Origin: JAWLCG01 sp041687295 | GTDB taxonomy: Bacteria; Planctomycetota; Phycisphaerae; SM23-33; FEN-1343 | Direction of reading: 5' to 3' | DNA length: 22,903 bases | NCBI GenBank assembly: GCA_041687295.1 | Contig: JAWLCG010000029.1 | Span: 1-22,903 of the forward strand | Shown here: positions 8,050-15,787 of the stretch, piece after piece | Position numbering within the stretch: the first letter of the stretch is position 1 | Layout: each line of letters opens with the position of its first letter | Made by a program: the position numbers and the translations under genes | Notes under the pieces: generated by a model | The model's input: the letters and a program-made list of their open reading frames with translations, nothing else | The model's database searches: none | Told to the model about the DNA's origin: nothing

Positions 8050-9165
8050 ATGGCTCCGACGCGACAAGTGATCTCCGTGCCGGCCGGGCGACGGCGTCGG
8101 CTGGCGCGCCGGTTGGGGCGGCAGGGCGCCGACGCGATGCTGGTGTCGGCCCCGCCGAACGTGCGGTACCTCTCGGGCTTCCGCGGCGAGGACAGCTACC
8201 TGCTGCTGGGCCCGCGCTGGGCGGTGCTGCTGACCGACAGCCGATTTACCGAGCAGGCCCGCCAGGAAGCCGCGGACCTCGACCACCACATCCGCACCGG
8301 TGCGATGCTCGAGGCCATCGTGGGCGTGGCGGCCGAGCACGGCGTCAAGCGTCTGGCCGTCGAGGCCGAGGCCATCACCCTGGAGCTCTACCGCAAGCTC
8401 GAGACGGCCCTGGGCAAGCGGGCCCTGCTCGTGGCCGAGGGGTGGGTGGCCGAGGCGCGGGCGACCAAAGACGCCGAGGAGCTCGCCGCCATCCGCCGGG
8501 CGATCCGCGTGGCCGAGCGGGCGTTTCGGGCCCTGACGGCGGGCGGCGCCGGGGCCCTGGTGGGCCGAAGCGAGGCCGACGTCGCCGGCGAGTTGGAGTA
8601 CCGCATGCGGCAGGGCGGGGCGTCGGGGGCGAGCTTTCCGTCGATCGGGGCGGTCGGCGCCCCCGCGGCCCTGCCGCACCACCGCCCGGGCGACACGAAG
8701 ATCGGCCCCGGCCAGGCGGTGCTGTTCGACTGGGGCGCGGTGGTGGAGGGCTACTGCAGCGACTTGACGCGGGTGGTGTTCACCGGTACAATCCCGCCCC
8801 AAATCGGCCGAATCTACGCGGTTGTGCTGGAGGCCCAGAAACAGGGGGTCTCGGCGGTGCGGGCGGGGCGTTCGCCCCGGTCGGTGGACCGCGCAGCCCG
8901 GGCGGTGATCGAGTCGGCAGGTTTCGGCCCGCAGTTCGGCCACGGGCTGGGCCATGGGATCGGCCTGGAGATCCACGAGGCCCCGACCCTGTCGCACCGG
9001 GCGCGGGGGAGGCTCAAGCGGGGGGCGGTGGTCACCGTCGAGCCGGGCATCTACCTGCCGGGCGTCGGCGGCGTGCGAATCGAGGACGACGTGCTGGTCG
9101 AGACCGGCGGGGGCCGCGTCCTCTCCAGCCTGCCGAAGAGTCTGCAGGCGATGGTCCTGAAATAG
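8050..9165 (+). CDS. M24 metallopeptidase, Xaa-Pro aminopeptidase type
   Basis: A 371-residue proline-specific aminopeptidase that removes the N-terminal residue before proline, using two metal ions. The N-terminal creatinase-like domain covers about 10-135 (VRYLSGF at 38-44). The C-terminal pita-bread domain has all five ligands: Asp227 in FDWGA, Asp238 in CSDLTR, His302 in GHGLGHGIGL, Glu331 in VEPGIY and Glu345 in RIEDD. His298 and His309 match the conserved catalytic-site histidines. The start has GGAAGGA a few bases upstream. The gene ends in TAG 14 nt before accB. A peptidase of this family just upstream of accBC is a common arrangement, which supports a shared operon. The exact subtype (PepP or PepQ-like) is not settled by sequence. 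Confidence 0.93.
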   Translation: MAPTRQVISVPAGRRRRLARRLGRQGADAMLVSAPPNVRYLSGFRGEDSYLLLGPRWAVLLTDSRFTEQARQEAADLDHHIRTGAMLEAIVGVAAEHGVKRLAVEAEAITLELYRKLETALGKRALLVAEGWVAEARATKDAEELAAIRRAIRVAERAFRALTAGGAGALVGRSEADVAGELEYRMRQGGASGASFPSIGAVGAPAALPHHRPGDTKIGPGQAVLFDWGAVVEGYCSDLTRVVFTGTIPPQIGRIYAVVLEAQKQGVSAVRAGRSPRSVDRAARAVIESAGFGPQFGHGLGHGIGLEIHEAPTLSHRARGRLKRGAVVTVEPGIYLPGVGGVRIEDDVLVETGGGRVLSSLPKSLQAMVLK

Positions 9166-9179
9166 AAAGGCAAGCCGCC

Positions 9180-9725
9180 ATGGCAGCCAGAGCGAAAGCA
9201 TCCAAGACATCCAAGGGCGCCCAGCCCGCCCGCAAGACCGCCCGCCGGGCCGCCAGCGACCCGCTGTACGTCGAGGAGGTGCGGTCGCTGGTGGACATGA
9301 TGGTCCACAACGAGCTGACGAGCCTGGAGATCGTCAACGGCGATCTGAAGGTCTCGCTGGGCCGCGGGGCGGTCGTGGCGGCGGCGGCGCCCGTGGCCAT
9401 GCCGGTCGCCCCGGCGCCGGCCCCGGCGGCAGCGGCGGCCCCGGCGGCTGCGGCGCCGGCCGCCCCTGCGGCACCGGCCGAGAACCTCCTGGAGGTCAAG
9501 AGCCCGATGGTGGGCACGTTCTACTCGGCCCCGAGCCCCGAGAGCGACCCCTACGTCACCGTCGGCGCGCGGATCACCGAGGATACGGTCGTCTGCATCA
9601 TCGAGGCCATGAAGGTCATGAACGAGATCAAGGCCGAGTGCCGCGGCACGGTCGTCGAGATCCTCGTCAAGAACAGCCAGCCCGTCGAGTACGGGCAGGT
9701 GCTGCTGCTGGTCCGGCCGGAGTAG
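9180..9725 (+). CDS. accB: Acetyl-CoA carboxylase biotin carboxyl carrier protein
   Basis: A 181-residue BCCP, which carries CO2 on biotin between biotin carboxylase and carboxyltransferase in the first step of fatty-acid synthesis. The first 25 residues are Lys/Arg/Ala-rich, longer than in many BCCPs. Residues 30-62 are the usual N-terminal segment. A low-complexity Ala/Pro linker spans about 66-100. The biotinyl domain follows with EAMKVMNE, biotinylated Lys145, and the typical SPMVGTFY thumb-side segment at 108-115. The start ATG is preceded by GAAAGG. It lies 14 nt after the peptidase gene and 27 nt before accC, so co-transcription is very likely. It ends in TAG. Confidence 0.97.
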   Translation: MAARAKASKTSKGAQPARKTARRAASDPLYVEEVRSLVDMMVHNELTSLEIVNGDLKVSLGRGAVVAAAAPVAMPVAPAPAPAAAAAPAAAAPAAPAAPAENLLEVKSPMVGTFYSAPSPESDPYVTVGARITEDTVVCIIEAMKVMNEIKAECRGTVVEILVKNSQPVEYGQVLLLVRPE

Positions 9726-9752
9726 TACCCGCCGCCAGAAAAGGACTGCCCC

Positions 9753-11102
9753 TTGTTCAGTCGAATCCTCATTGCCAACCGCGGCGAGATCGCCCTGCGG
9801 ATCATTCGCGCGTGCAAGGAACTGGGCGTCGAGACGGTCGCCGTCTTCAGCGAGGCCGACCGCAACGCCAGCTACCTGCACCTGGCCGATGACCACATCT
9901 GCATCGGCGAGGCGCCCTCGGCGGACAGCTACCTCAACATCGCCCGCATCATCGCCGCCGCCGAGATCGCCGACGTCCAGGCGATTCACCCGGGCTACGG
10001 CTTTCTCGCCGAGAACCCCCACTTCGCCGAGGTCTGCCGCGACTGCAAGATCGCCTTCATTGGCCCGGACACCGAGACGATGGGCAAGCTCGGCGACAAA
10101 ATCGAGGCCAAGCGCATCGCCAAGGCCGCCAACGTCCCCACCGTGCCCGGCAGCGACGGGCCCATCGCCGACGTCGAGGAGGCGGTGAAGCTGGCCAACC
10201 AGATCGGCTACCCCGTCGGCATCAAGGCGGCCGCCGGCGGCGGGGGGCGCGGCATCCGCGCGGTCCACAACGAGGCCACCCTCCGCGGCAGCTTCCGCCA
10301 GGCCCAGATCGAGGCGGAGGTCGCCTTCGGCGACGGCCGGCTGTACATGGAGAAGTGGATCGAGTCGATGCGCCACATCGAGGTGCAGATCCTCGGCGAC
10401 AACCACGGCAACCTGGTGCACCTGTGGGAGCGCGACTGCACCGTCCAGCGCCGCCGACAGAAGCTCATCGAAGAGAGCCCCTCGCCCGCCCTGAGCGAGG
10501 AGCAGCGCCAGGCCGTCTGCGAGGCGGCTGCGCGACTCTGCCGCCAGGCCGGCTACACCAACGCCGGCACCGTCGAGTTCATCCTCGACCTCTCCAGCGG
10601 CGAGTTCTACTTCATGGAGGTCAACGCCCGCATCCAGGTCGAGCACCCGGTGACCGAGATGATCAGCGGCATCGACCTGGTGAAGTGGCAGCTGCGGGTG
10701 GCCGCCGGCGAGCGGCTCGACTTCACCCAGGACCAGGTCCCGCGGATGGGCCATGCCATCGAGTGCCGCATCAACGCCGAAGACCCCGAGCACAACTTTC
10801 GGCCCTGCCCGGGGCGGATCGACGTCTACGTGCCCCCCGGCGGCCCCGGCGTGCGACTCGACAGCCACGTCTACCAGGGCTACACCATCCCCTCGACGTA
10901 CGACAGCCTCATCGGCAAGCTGCTGGTCCACCGCCCCACCCGCGCCGAGGCCATCCAGACCATGTGGCGCGCCCTGGGCGAGTTCCAGATCCACCCCGTC
11001 AAAACCACCGTGGCGATGCACCAGCACGTCCTGGGCCATCCCACCTTCCTCAGCGGCCAGTTCGACACGGGCTTTGTCGAGAAGCACGTGCTGGCGAAGT
11101 AG
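9753..11102 (+). CDS. accC: Acetyl-CoA carboxylase, biotin carboxylase subunit
   Basis: A 449-residue ATP-grasp enzyme that carboxylates biotin on AccB using ATP and bicarbonate; full length for the family. The start is TTG: MFSRILIANRGEIALRII aligns with the family N-terminus and AAAGGA lies 7 nt upstream. The glycine-rich loop KAAAGGGGRGIR is at 158-169, and the bicarbonate/biotin site motif NARIQVEHPVTE at 291-302. Two changes from the usual pattern stand out: RDCTVQRRRQK has Arg235 where most family members have His, and the NTR triplet of the second motif is NAR. Neither suggests loss of function. The carboxyltransferase genes accA and accD are not in the window. It ends in TAG, directly followed by a second TAG inside an inverted repeat. 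Confidence 0.97.
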   Translation: MFSRILIANRGEIALRIIRACKELGVETVAVFSEADRNASYLHLADDHICIGEAPSADSYLNIARIIAAAEIADVQAIHPGYGFLAENPHFAEVCRDCKIAFIGPDTETMGKLGDKIEAKRIAKAANVPTVPGSDGPIADVEEAVKLANQIGYPVGIKAAAGGGGRGIRAVHNEATLRGSFRQAQIEAEVAFGDGRLYMEKWIESMRHIEVQILGDNHGNLVHLWERDCTVQRRRQKLIEESPSPALSEEQRQAVCEAAARLCRQAGYTNAGTVEFILDLSSGEFYFMEVNARIQVEHPVTEMISGIDLVKWQLRVAAGERLDFTQDQVPRMGHAIECRINAEDPEHNFRPCPGRIDVYVPPGGPGVRLDSHVYQGYTIPSTYDSLIGKLLVHRPTRAEAIQTMWRALGEFQIHPVKTTVAMHQHVLGHPTFLSGQFDTGFVEKHVLAK

Positions 11103-11573
11103 TAGACCGGCCAGGCTGGAATGTGAGGTAGTCCGCTCCGCCTGTCCTCGAGGGGATGGTGCAGGCTGTGTCCCTGGGCGCTGCTGGGCCTGCAGGCGGT
11201 TGGGCAGAGGCATCCACCAACCCCTGGCGCTCGCCCGGGGCCCTCAAGGGCCATGGACCGGAGCCCCAGAGGGGCGTGGATCGGAGCCCCGAAGGGGCGC
11301 CAGTTTTTGGCCGGGGGCGTGAGCCCCCGGAACAGGCGTCCCTATAATGAACTGAGCCCCGAAGGGGCGGCAGTGCCGCACCGTGGCGCACTGCCGCCCC
11401 TTCGGGGCTCAACTCCTAACATCCGCCTCACCGGGGGCTTACGCCCCCGGCTAAACACTGGCGCCCCTTCGGGGCTCCGAACCGGCTGGTCCGGCCTCGG
11501 GACGTCGAGGCGCTCAGTCGTGAGTTGGCAGAACCGCAGGGGCGGAACTCAACATTCCTGGCTGGCCGGTCTA
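11103..11573. repeat. Block bounded by 21-bp inverted repeats
   Basis: TAGACCGGCCAG...GGAATG at 11103-11123 is matched by its inverse at 11553-11573, 18 of 21 positions. The left copy starts on the base after the accC stop codon. The block encloses the large palindrome at 11282-11479. No gene lies within it. It resembles a non-autonomous element or a nest of palindromic repeats; I see no clear target-site duplication. Confidence 0.55.
11282..11479. repeat. Near-perfect 198-bp palindrome of nested REP-like hairpins
   Basis: The outer arms 11282-11330 and 11431-11479 pair at 46 of 49 positions. Each carries two smaller hairpins, GCCCCGAAGGGGC and CCGGGGGCGTGAGCCCCCGG (or its TAA variant). The inner arms 11353-11376 and 11388-11411 are a perfect 24-bp inverted repeat around an 11-nt loop and contain GCCCCGAAGGGGC again. 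The hairpin thus occurs four times in inverted pairs. It may end transcription from accC, but the complexity points to a mobile repeat. Confidence 0.85.
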
Positions 11574-11716
11574 ATAGGGCGGGCACCGCCCGCGGCCCAG
11601 GAAGCAGCTGCGCGAGCAACGCCGTTGCTCGCGTAGCGTAGATCCATCGCCCTCGCTGCCTGAGCGCGGCGAGCTCGCGGGATCGTCGAGGACGCATCCG
11701 TTGCCGGAGGCTGGAT
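11574..11716. other. Leader with two short hairpins upstream of the 417-residue protein gene
   Basis: There is no gene. GGGCGG/CCGCCC with a 3-nt loop lies at 11577-11591. CGCGAGCAAC and its complement with a GCC loop lie at 11611-11633. No convincing promoter is visible. Confidence 0.5.
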
Positions 11717-12970
11717 ATGGACGAGACGGCGGCGAAACCGGAATGGATGGAGGCGCTGCGGGACCCGCTACGGGCCCACGCTCTGCGCAACGGGCGGCCT
11801 GACCTGGACGAGATCCTCGGGCTGCTCGCCCGGCCGGCGGGAGAGCCGGCGTTCGATGTCGAGGTCATCGCGGCCTCCGTCGCGCGGCTGCGGACGACGC
11901 CCGGCGTCAACACCGGTCATCCGCTGCTGGACCTGTCGGTCAAGACGGGCCTGGCCTTTATCGACGCCACGTTCCAGGGCGACCATCCCAAGTACGGGGT
12001 CAAGCACTACGGCCAGGCCGTCCACGAGACGTTCCCGCCCACGATCATCGCGACGGTGGACGCCCTGTCGGCCTGGGGGCTGATGGATCGGGCCACGCGT
12101 CTCTGGGGCTACTGGGTGAGGAACTTCGTCCGCGAAGACGGGACGATCCGCTATCGGGGGACCTCGCTGAGCGAGTGTGGCCAACTGCTGCACACGGCCG
12201 CTTTGCTGGCCGAGCGCGCCGGCACCGAAGGGTGGGCGGACGTCCTGCCAGGCGTGGAGCGGATCGCGGCCTGGCTGTTGGAGAGGCTCGAGGCGTCGGC
12301 CGGGGACGGGGGCCTGCTGCACGGCGTACCCGAGGATGACGAGCGGGACAAGCCCGCGACCTACTTCCACAACAATGCCTGGGTGGCCACGGGGCTGCGG
12401 CGCTGGGCCGGGCTGTGCGAGGGCGGGGCCCGGGTGAGCCGCACCGAGCCCGGGGCCGTTCGCGCCGCGGCGGATCGGCTGGCCCGTCAGACGCTCGCCG
12501 CCATTCGGGACGTCTGGCCCCGCGAACCGGAGGACTGGTGGCTCCCGCCGCAGGTCGAGCCCATCGCGCCGGAGGCCCGGCCCCGCCGCAGGGTCACGGA
12601 GACCCGCCTGGGCTCCTACACGAACTACCGCTACTGGCCCGAACTGCTCGCTAGCGGCATCCTGCCGACGGACATGGCCAACCGGGTGGTCGAGGCCCGT
12701 CTGGAGGGCGGCGGACAGTTCTGCGGCGTAACCCGGTTCATGGACTGGCTGGACGATTGGCCCCTGGCCGACTACCTCGCCGGCCTGTGGGCGCTGGGGC
12801 GAACCGAGGACTACCTGCTGAGCCTGTACGGGCACGTGGCGTACCATCAGGCCGAGGGTCACCTGACCGCCTACGAGCAGATCGCCCTGCCCCCCGGCCG
12901 GCCCCGGGCGCCGTACTGCCTGCCGTGCCAACTGGTGGCGGCCCGCGCGGCCCGGCGGCTGCAGGCCTGA
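11717..12970 (+). CDS. Hypothetical protein, possible (alpha/alpha)6-barrel (six-hairpin glycosidase-like)
   Basis: A 417-residue soluble protein without a signal peptide. I do not recognise the family with certainty. The sequence is mostly helical and Trp/Tyr/His-rich, with repeated helix-loop patterns: HPLLDLSVKTGLAFID (75-90), ATVDALSAWGL, LWGYWVRNFVREDGTIRYRG, CGQLLHTAALLAERAG, ATYFHNNAWVATGLRRW. This fits an alpha/alpha toroid as in six-hairpin glycosidases or terpene-cyclase-like folds. The start has GGAGG 7 nt upstream. It is followed 101 nt later, on the same strand, by a WbsX/GH99-like gene, which hints at a carbohydrate role. It ends in TGA. The coding region is certain; the function is not. 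Confidence 0.8.
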   Translation: MDETAAKPEWMEALRDPLRAHALRNGRPDLDEILGLLARPAGEPAFDVEVIAASVARLRTTPGVNTGHPLLDLSVKTGLAFIDATFQGDHPKYGVKHYGQAVHETFPPTIIATVDALSAWGLMDRATRLWGYWVRNFVREDGTIRYRGTSLSECGQLLHTAALLAERAGTEGWADVLPGVERIAAWLLERLEASAGDGGLLHGVPEDDERDKPATYFHNNAWVATGLRRWAGLCEGGARVSRTEPGAVRAAADRLARQTLAAIRDVWPREPEDWWLPPQVEPIAPEARPRRRVTETRLGSYTNYRYWPELLASGILPTDMANRVVEARLEGGGQFCGVTRFMDWLDDWPLADYLAGLWALGRTEDYLLSLYGHVAYHQAEGHLTAYEQIALPPGRPRAPYCLPCQLVAARAARRLQA

Positions 12971-13071
12971 CACTCCAACGGAGTTCGGGACATCGTACGG
13001 AATTCGTTCATGAGTTCACTATGGTGTCCCAGTGGCTGTCCCCGGAACCGCTGGCTATGGAGGCCGCATCG

Positions 13072-14133
13072 ATGCGAACGGGCGTTCTGGCAATACTGGG
13101 AGTACTGCTTATGACAGGATCGGGATCCGCTGGCGGTGACGCACCCACGGTGGTGGGGGCGATCCGGTGGGACGCGTGGACGGGCGGGGCCGTGACCGAG
13201 CAGGTCGAGCGGACCCTTGGTCCGGCCAAGTACCGCGACCGCCTGCCCTGGTTCGCCGAGGTGCTCGATCCACAGACGGTGCGGATCGACGGCGGGCGGG
13301 CCGAAGTGATGGACCGCGAGATCGACTGGGCCGCCCAGGCCGGGCTCGATTACTGGGCATTTCTGATCTACCCCGAGTCGAGCCCGATGAGCGCCGCCCT
13401 GGGGCAGTACCTCCGCAGCCCCCGGCGGGATCGGCTCGGCTTCTGCATGATCCTGCACAACACGCTCAAGGTTCCCGAGGCGGAGTGGCCCCAGGAGCGC
13501 GCCCGGGCCGTGGGGCTGCTGCGGGAGAGCGGCTATCAGACGGTGCTGCACGGACGCCCGCTGGTGTACGCGTTCCTGGGCAATGAGTTCCCGTACGACC
13601 GCTTCGCGGATTTCCTGGCCGCTGCGCGGCAGGGGGGCCTGCAGCCCTACTGCGTCTTCATGGGCTGGAACCCGGCCAACGACTTTCGGACGGTCGCGCT
13701 GAAAGGGTTCGACGCGGTCTCCGCCTACGCGAAGGGCAGTCAGGAACCGGCCTTCACCGACCTGACCCGCGCGGTCGAAACGAACTACTGGCGCAACGCG
13801 GCCCACGCCGGCGTCCCATACATCCCGCTGGTGACCACAGGCTGGGACAAGCGCCCGCGGAAGGACCATCCGGTGTCGTGGGAGCTGGGGCATCCCTACC
13901 ACCGACAGGAGGTCTTCCCGGCCCAGCCCACGCCCGCGGAGATCGCTTCGCACCTGCGCGACGCCCTGGATTTCGTGAAGGCGCACCGGGGGATCTGCGA
14001 GGCCAACGCCGTCATCGTCTACGCCTGGAACGAGTATGACGAAGGGGGCTGGCTCGCCCCCACCCGAAGGCCTGACGGCCTTCCCGATACATCCCGGCTG
14101 GACGCGGTCCGTTCGGTGCTGGCCGGACCGTAG
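13072..14133 (+). CDS. Secreted WbsX / GH99-like (beta/alpha)8-barrel protein
   Basis: A 353-residue protein with an N-terminal signal peptide (about residues 1-20). The mature part begins VGAIRWDAWTGG and contains DREIDWAAQAGLDYWAF, then VIVYAWNEYDEGGWLAPT near the C-terminus (Glu321, Glu324). The W-N-E-x-x-E-G-x-x-L-x-P pattern is typical of the GH99-like/WbsX-type domain found in glycan-acting proteins; those family members include putative endo-mannosidase-like and glycosyltransferase-associated proteins, so the reaction is not assigned. Start 13072 is preferred because GGAGG lies 8 nt upstream and the signal peptide starts there; an upstream ATG at 13021 is possible. It probably shares transcripts with the preceding gene. 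It ends in TAG. Confidence 0.75.
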   Translation: MRTGVLAILGVLLMTGSGSAGGDAPTVVGAIRWDAWTGGAVTEQVERTLGPAKYRDRLPWFAEVLDPQTVRIDGGRAEVMDREIDWAAQAGLDYWAFLIYPESSPMSAALGQYLRSPRRDRLGFCMILHNTLKVPEAEWPQERARAVGLLRESGYQTVLHGRPLVYAFLGNEFPYDRFADFLAAARQGGLQPYCVFMGWNPANDFRTVALKGFDAVSAYAKGSQEPAFTDLTRAVETNYWRNAAHAGVPYIPLVTTGWDKRPRKDHPVSWELGHPYHRQEVFPAQPTPAEIASHLRDALDFVKAHRGICEANAVIVYAWNEYDEGGWLAPTRRPDGLPDTSRLDAVRSVLAGP

Positions 14134-14156
14134 GGGGGGAGGGCTGGCGCACCCCC
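14134..14156 (+). terminator. Weak G/C hairpin after the WbsX-like gene
   Basis: A GGGGG run directly after the stop codon can pair with CCCCC at 14152-14156. There is no T-run close by (only GAATTT further downstream), so it is a weak candidate. It is again headed by GTAG at the stop codon. Confidence 0.3.
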
Positions 14157-14174
14157 GCCGTCCGAATTTCGCGC

Positions 14175-14203
14175 TTCAACGCCGCCCCTGCGGTCCGTAT
14201 ACT
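14175..14203 (+). promoter_or_regulatory. Candidate promoter of the phosphofructokinase gene
   Basis: TTCAAC at 14175-14180 and TATACT at 14198-14203 have a 17-bp spacer. The -10 box is good and the -35 box is poor. It lies 73 bp before the start codon in an otherwise very GC-rich region. Confidence 0.45.
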
Positions 14204-14276
14204 CTCCGGGCGCGCCGGCGGGGGCTGTTGCAGCGGCGCCACCGGAAACGTTAGCGGAAAAGGAGCATAGCTTACC

Positions 14277-15476
14277 ATGGCAGAAGTCATCAAGGGCAAC
14301 GCGGTCGTCGGGCAGTCCGGCGGGCCGACGGTCGTGATCAACCAGTCGCTGGTCGGCGTGATCGAGGCCATCCAGAACATGCCAGCCGTCAATCGCCTGC
14401 TGGGCGCCCGCCACGGCGTGCGCGGCATCGTGGACGAGAAGTTCGTCGACCTCAAGCAGATCCCGCAGGACACGCTCGATGCCGTCGCCGCCACGCCGGC
14501 GGCCGCGCTGGGCTCGACCCGCGACAAGCCCGACCAGGCGTACTGCGAGAAGATCTTCTCGGTCTTCGAGAAGTACGACGTGCGATACTTCTTCTACATC
14601 GGCGGTAACGACTCGGCCGACACGGCCCGGATCGTCAACCAGCTCGCCCGCCAGGCCGGCTACGAACTGCGGGTGTTCCACATCCCCAAGACCATCGACA
14701 ACGACCTGCGGGTGACTGACCACTGCCCGGGCTACGGCTCGGCCGCCCGGTTCGTGGCCAGCGCCGTCCAGGGCGACGACCGCGACAACGCCTCGCTGCC
14801 CGGCGTGAAGATCGACGTCATCATGGGTCGGCACGCCGGCTGGCTGACGGCCGCGGCCAGCCTGGGCCGGCAGGACGAGGCCGACGGGCCCCACCTGATC
14901 TACGTCCCCGAGCGCCCCGTCAGCGAGGAGAAGATGCTCGCCGACATCGAGAAGGTTTACAGCAAGCTCGGCCGATGCGTGGTGGCCGTCAGCGAGGGCG
15001 TCGAGGACACCGACTCCAAGCCGTGGGGCACTAAGATCACCGAGACCGTCGAGAAGGACTCCCACGGCAACGTGCAGCTCTCGGGCACCGGGGCCCTGGG
15101 CGACTACATCGCCGGGCTGGTCAAGAGCAAGCTGGGCGTCAAGCGCGTCCGCAGCGACACGCTGGGCTACCTGCAGCGCAGCTTCGCCGGCTACGCCAGC
15201 CCCGTCGACCAGGCCGAGGCCCGCGAGGCCGGCCACAAGGCCGTCGAGTACGCCAACAGCGGCGACATCGACGGCAGCGTCGCCTTCGAGCGGACCGGCG
15301 GCGGGGCCTACTACGGCATCCGCTACTTCCTGGCCAACCTCGCCGACGTCGCCCGCGAGACCAAGAACCTGCCCGGCGAGTTCCTCAACGACGAGGGCAA
15401 CGGCGTGACGGACGGCTTCCGCAAGTACGCCCTGCCGCTGACCGGCGGCCTGCCCAAGATCGGCAAGCTTTTTTAG
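14277..15476 (+). CDS. pfp: Pyrophosphate-dependent 6-phosphofructokinase
   Basis: A 399-residue phosphofructokinase that converts fructose 6-phosphate to the 1,6-bisphosphate, most likely using pyrophosphate and therefore reversibly. The phosphate-donor loop GQSGGPT is at 12-18. GGND at 109-112 has Asp where ATP enzymes have the Gly of GGDG. The catalytic motif is PKTIDND (137-143), with the Lys typical of PPi enzymes rather than the Gly of ATP enzymes. MGRHAGWL binds the sugar phosphate. AAGGAG lies 11 nt before the ATG. A strong terminator follows. Together with apgM at 18601 it puts two glycolytic genes in the window. It ends in TAG. I am confident of the family; the PPi preference rests on motif residues. 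Confidence 0.93.
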   Translation: MAEVIKGNAVVGQSGGPTVVINQSLVGVIEAIQNMPAVNRLLGARHGVRGIVDEKFVDLKQIPQDTLDAVAATPAAALGSTRDKPDQAYCEKIFSVFEKYDVRYFFYIGGNDSADTARIVNQLARQAGYELRVFHIPKTIDNDLRVTDHCPGYGSAARFVASAVQGDDRDNASLPGVKIDVIMGRHAGWLTAAASLGRQDEADGPHLIYVPERPVSEEKMLADIEKVYSKLGRCVVAVSEGVEDTDSKPWGTKITETVEKDSHGNVQLSGTGALGDYIAGLVKSKLGVKRVRSDTLGYLQRSFAGYASPVDQAEAREAGHKAVEYANSGDIDGSVAFERTGGGAYYGIRYFLANLADVARETKNLPGEFLNDEGNGVTDGFRKYALPLTGGLPKIGKLF

Positions 15477-15537
15477 GCGAGACAACAGCGCCGCCCAGGC
15501 GAGCCCTGGGCAGGAGGCGACAATCTGAACTCGCGAG

Positions 15538-15567
15538 TAGCCCCGGGCACCCCCCGGGGCTATTCTT
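15538..15567 (+). terminator. Rho-independent terminator of pfp
   Basis: TAGCCCCGGG (15538-15547) pairs perfectly with CCCGGGGCTA (15553-15562) around a 5-nt loop and is followed by TTCTT. Confidence 0.7.
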
Positions 15568-15599
15568 GCGCCGAGGCCCCGTCGCAGCGTGCCTGGGCC

Positions 15600-15685
15600 G
15601 TATGGAGTGCGGCGGCAACGACGCCGCTTTGGCTGGTCTTGGCGCCACCGATCCAAAGCGGCGTCCAGGCCGCCGCAGTCCATAC
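15600..15685. repeat. 86-bp imperfect palindrome (repeat family D)
   Basis: The arms 15600-15632 and 15653-15685 pair at 29 of 33 positions around a 20-nt loop. Each arm also contains a smaller GCGGCG/CGCCGC dyad. No coding potential is evident. It looks like an intergenic repeat unit; only one copy is in this window. Confidence 0.7.
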
Positions 15686-15715
15686 TGCGTCCGCGCCGTT
15701 GGCGGAGTTCGTTGC

Positions 15716-15744
15716 CGGGCCTCGCTCCGCTCGACCCGGCCTAC
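15716..15744 (-). repeat. REP-like repeat family A, copy 3
   Basis: The head GTAG is on the minus strand. One base differs from copy 1 in the hairpin tip (GCTCC in place of GCTGC on the plus strand). Confidence 0.8.
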
Positions 15745-15766
15745 GAAGACCCCGGCCTACGAAGAC
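15735..15766. repeat. Perfect 16-bp tandem duplication
   Basis: CCCGGCCTACGAAGAC is present twice without a gap (15735-15750 and 15751-15766). It duplicates the foot of the family A repeat, including the GTAG head (as CTAC), plus a few flanking bases. Confidence 0.85.
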
Positions 15767-15783
15767 CCCCGGCATGCCGGGGG
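15766..15783. repeat. 18-bp palindrome abutting the kinase start codon
   Basis: CCCCCGGCATGCCGGGGG is a perfect palindrome. Its right arm holds the only G-rich sequence upstream of the ATG at 15788, so folding in mRNA could hide the ribosome-binding site. Confidence 0.7.
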
Positions 15784-15787
15784 CTAT

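Larger units (their letters stand above)
15477..15787. other. Repeat-filled spacer between pfp and the FGGY kinase gene
   Basis: There is no gene in these 311 bp. In order they hold a GCCCAGG/CCTGGGC hairpin (15493-15511), the pfp terminator, an inverted repeat (15600-15685), a family A REP-like unit (15716-15744), a 16-bp perfect tandem duplication, and an 18-bp palindrome that ends 4 bases before the kinase start codon. Confidence 0.7.

Noticed and set aside
8442..9179. Upstream in-frame extension of accB inside the aminopeptidase gene.
   Set aside because: The aminopeptidase frame is clearly coding here, and accB has its own start with GAAAGG upstream.
11282..11479. A CRISPR-like or tRNA-like interpretation of the repeated GC hairpins after accC.
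   Set aside because: The units are inverted rather than regularly spaced direct repeats, there are no spacers of even length, and no tRNA features can be formed.
12757..13071. Upstream extension of the WbsX-like protein into the preceding gene.
   Set aside because: It overlaps the end of the 417-residue gene out of frame; a signal peptide and GGAGG mark the start at 13072.
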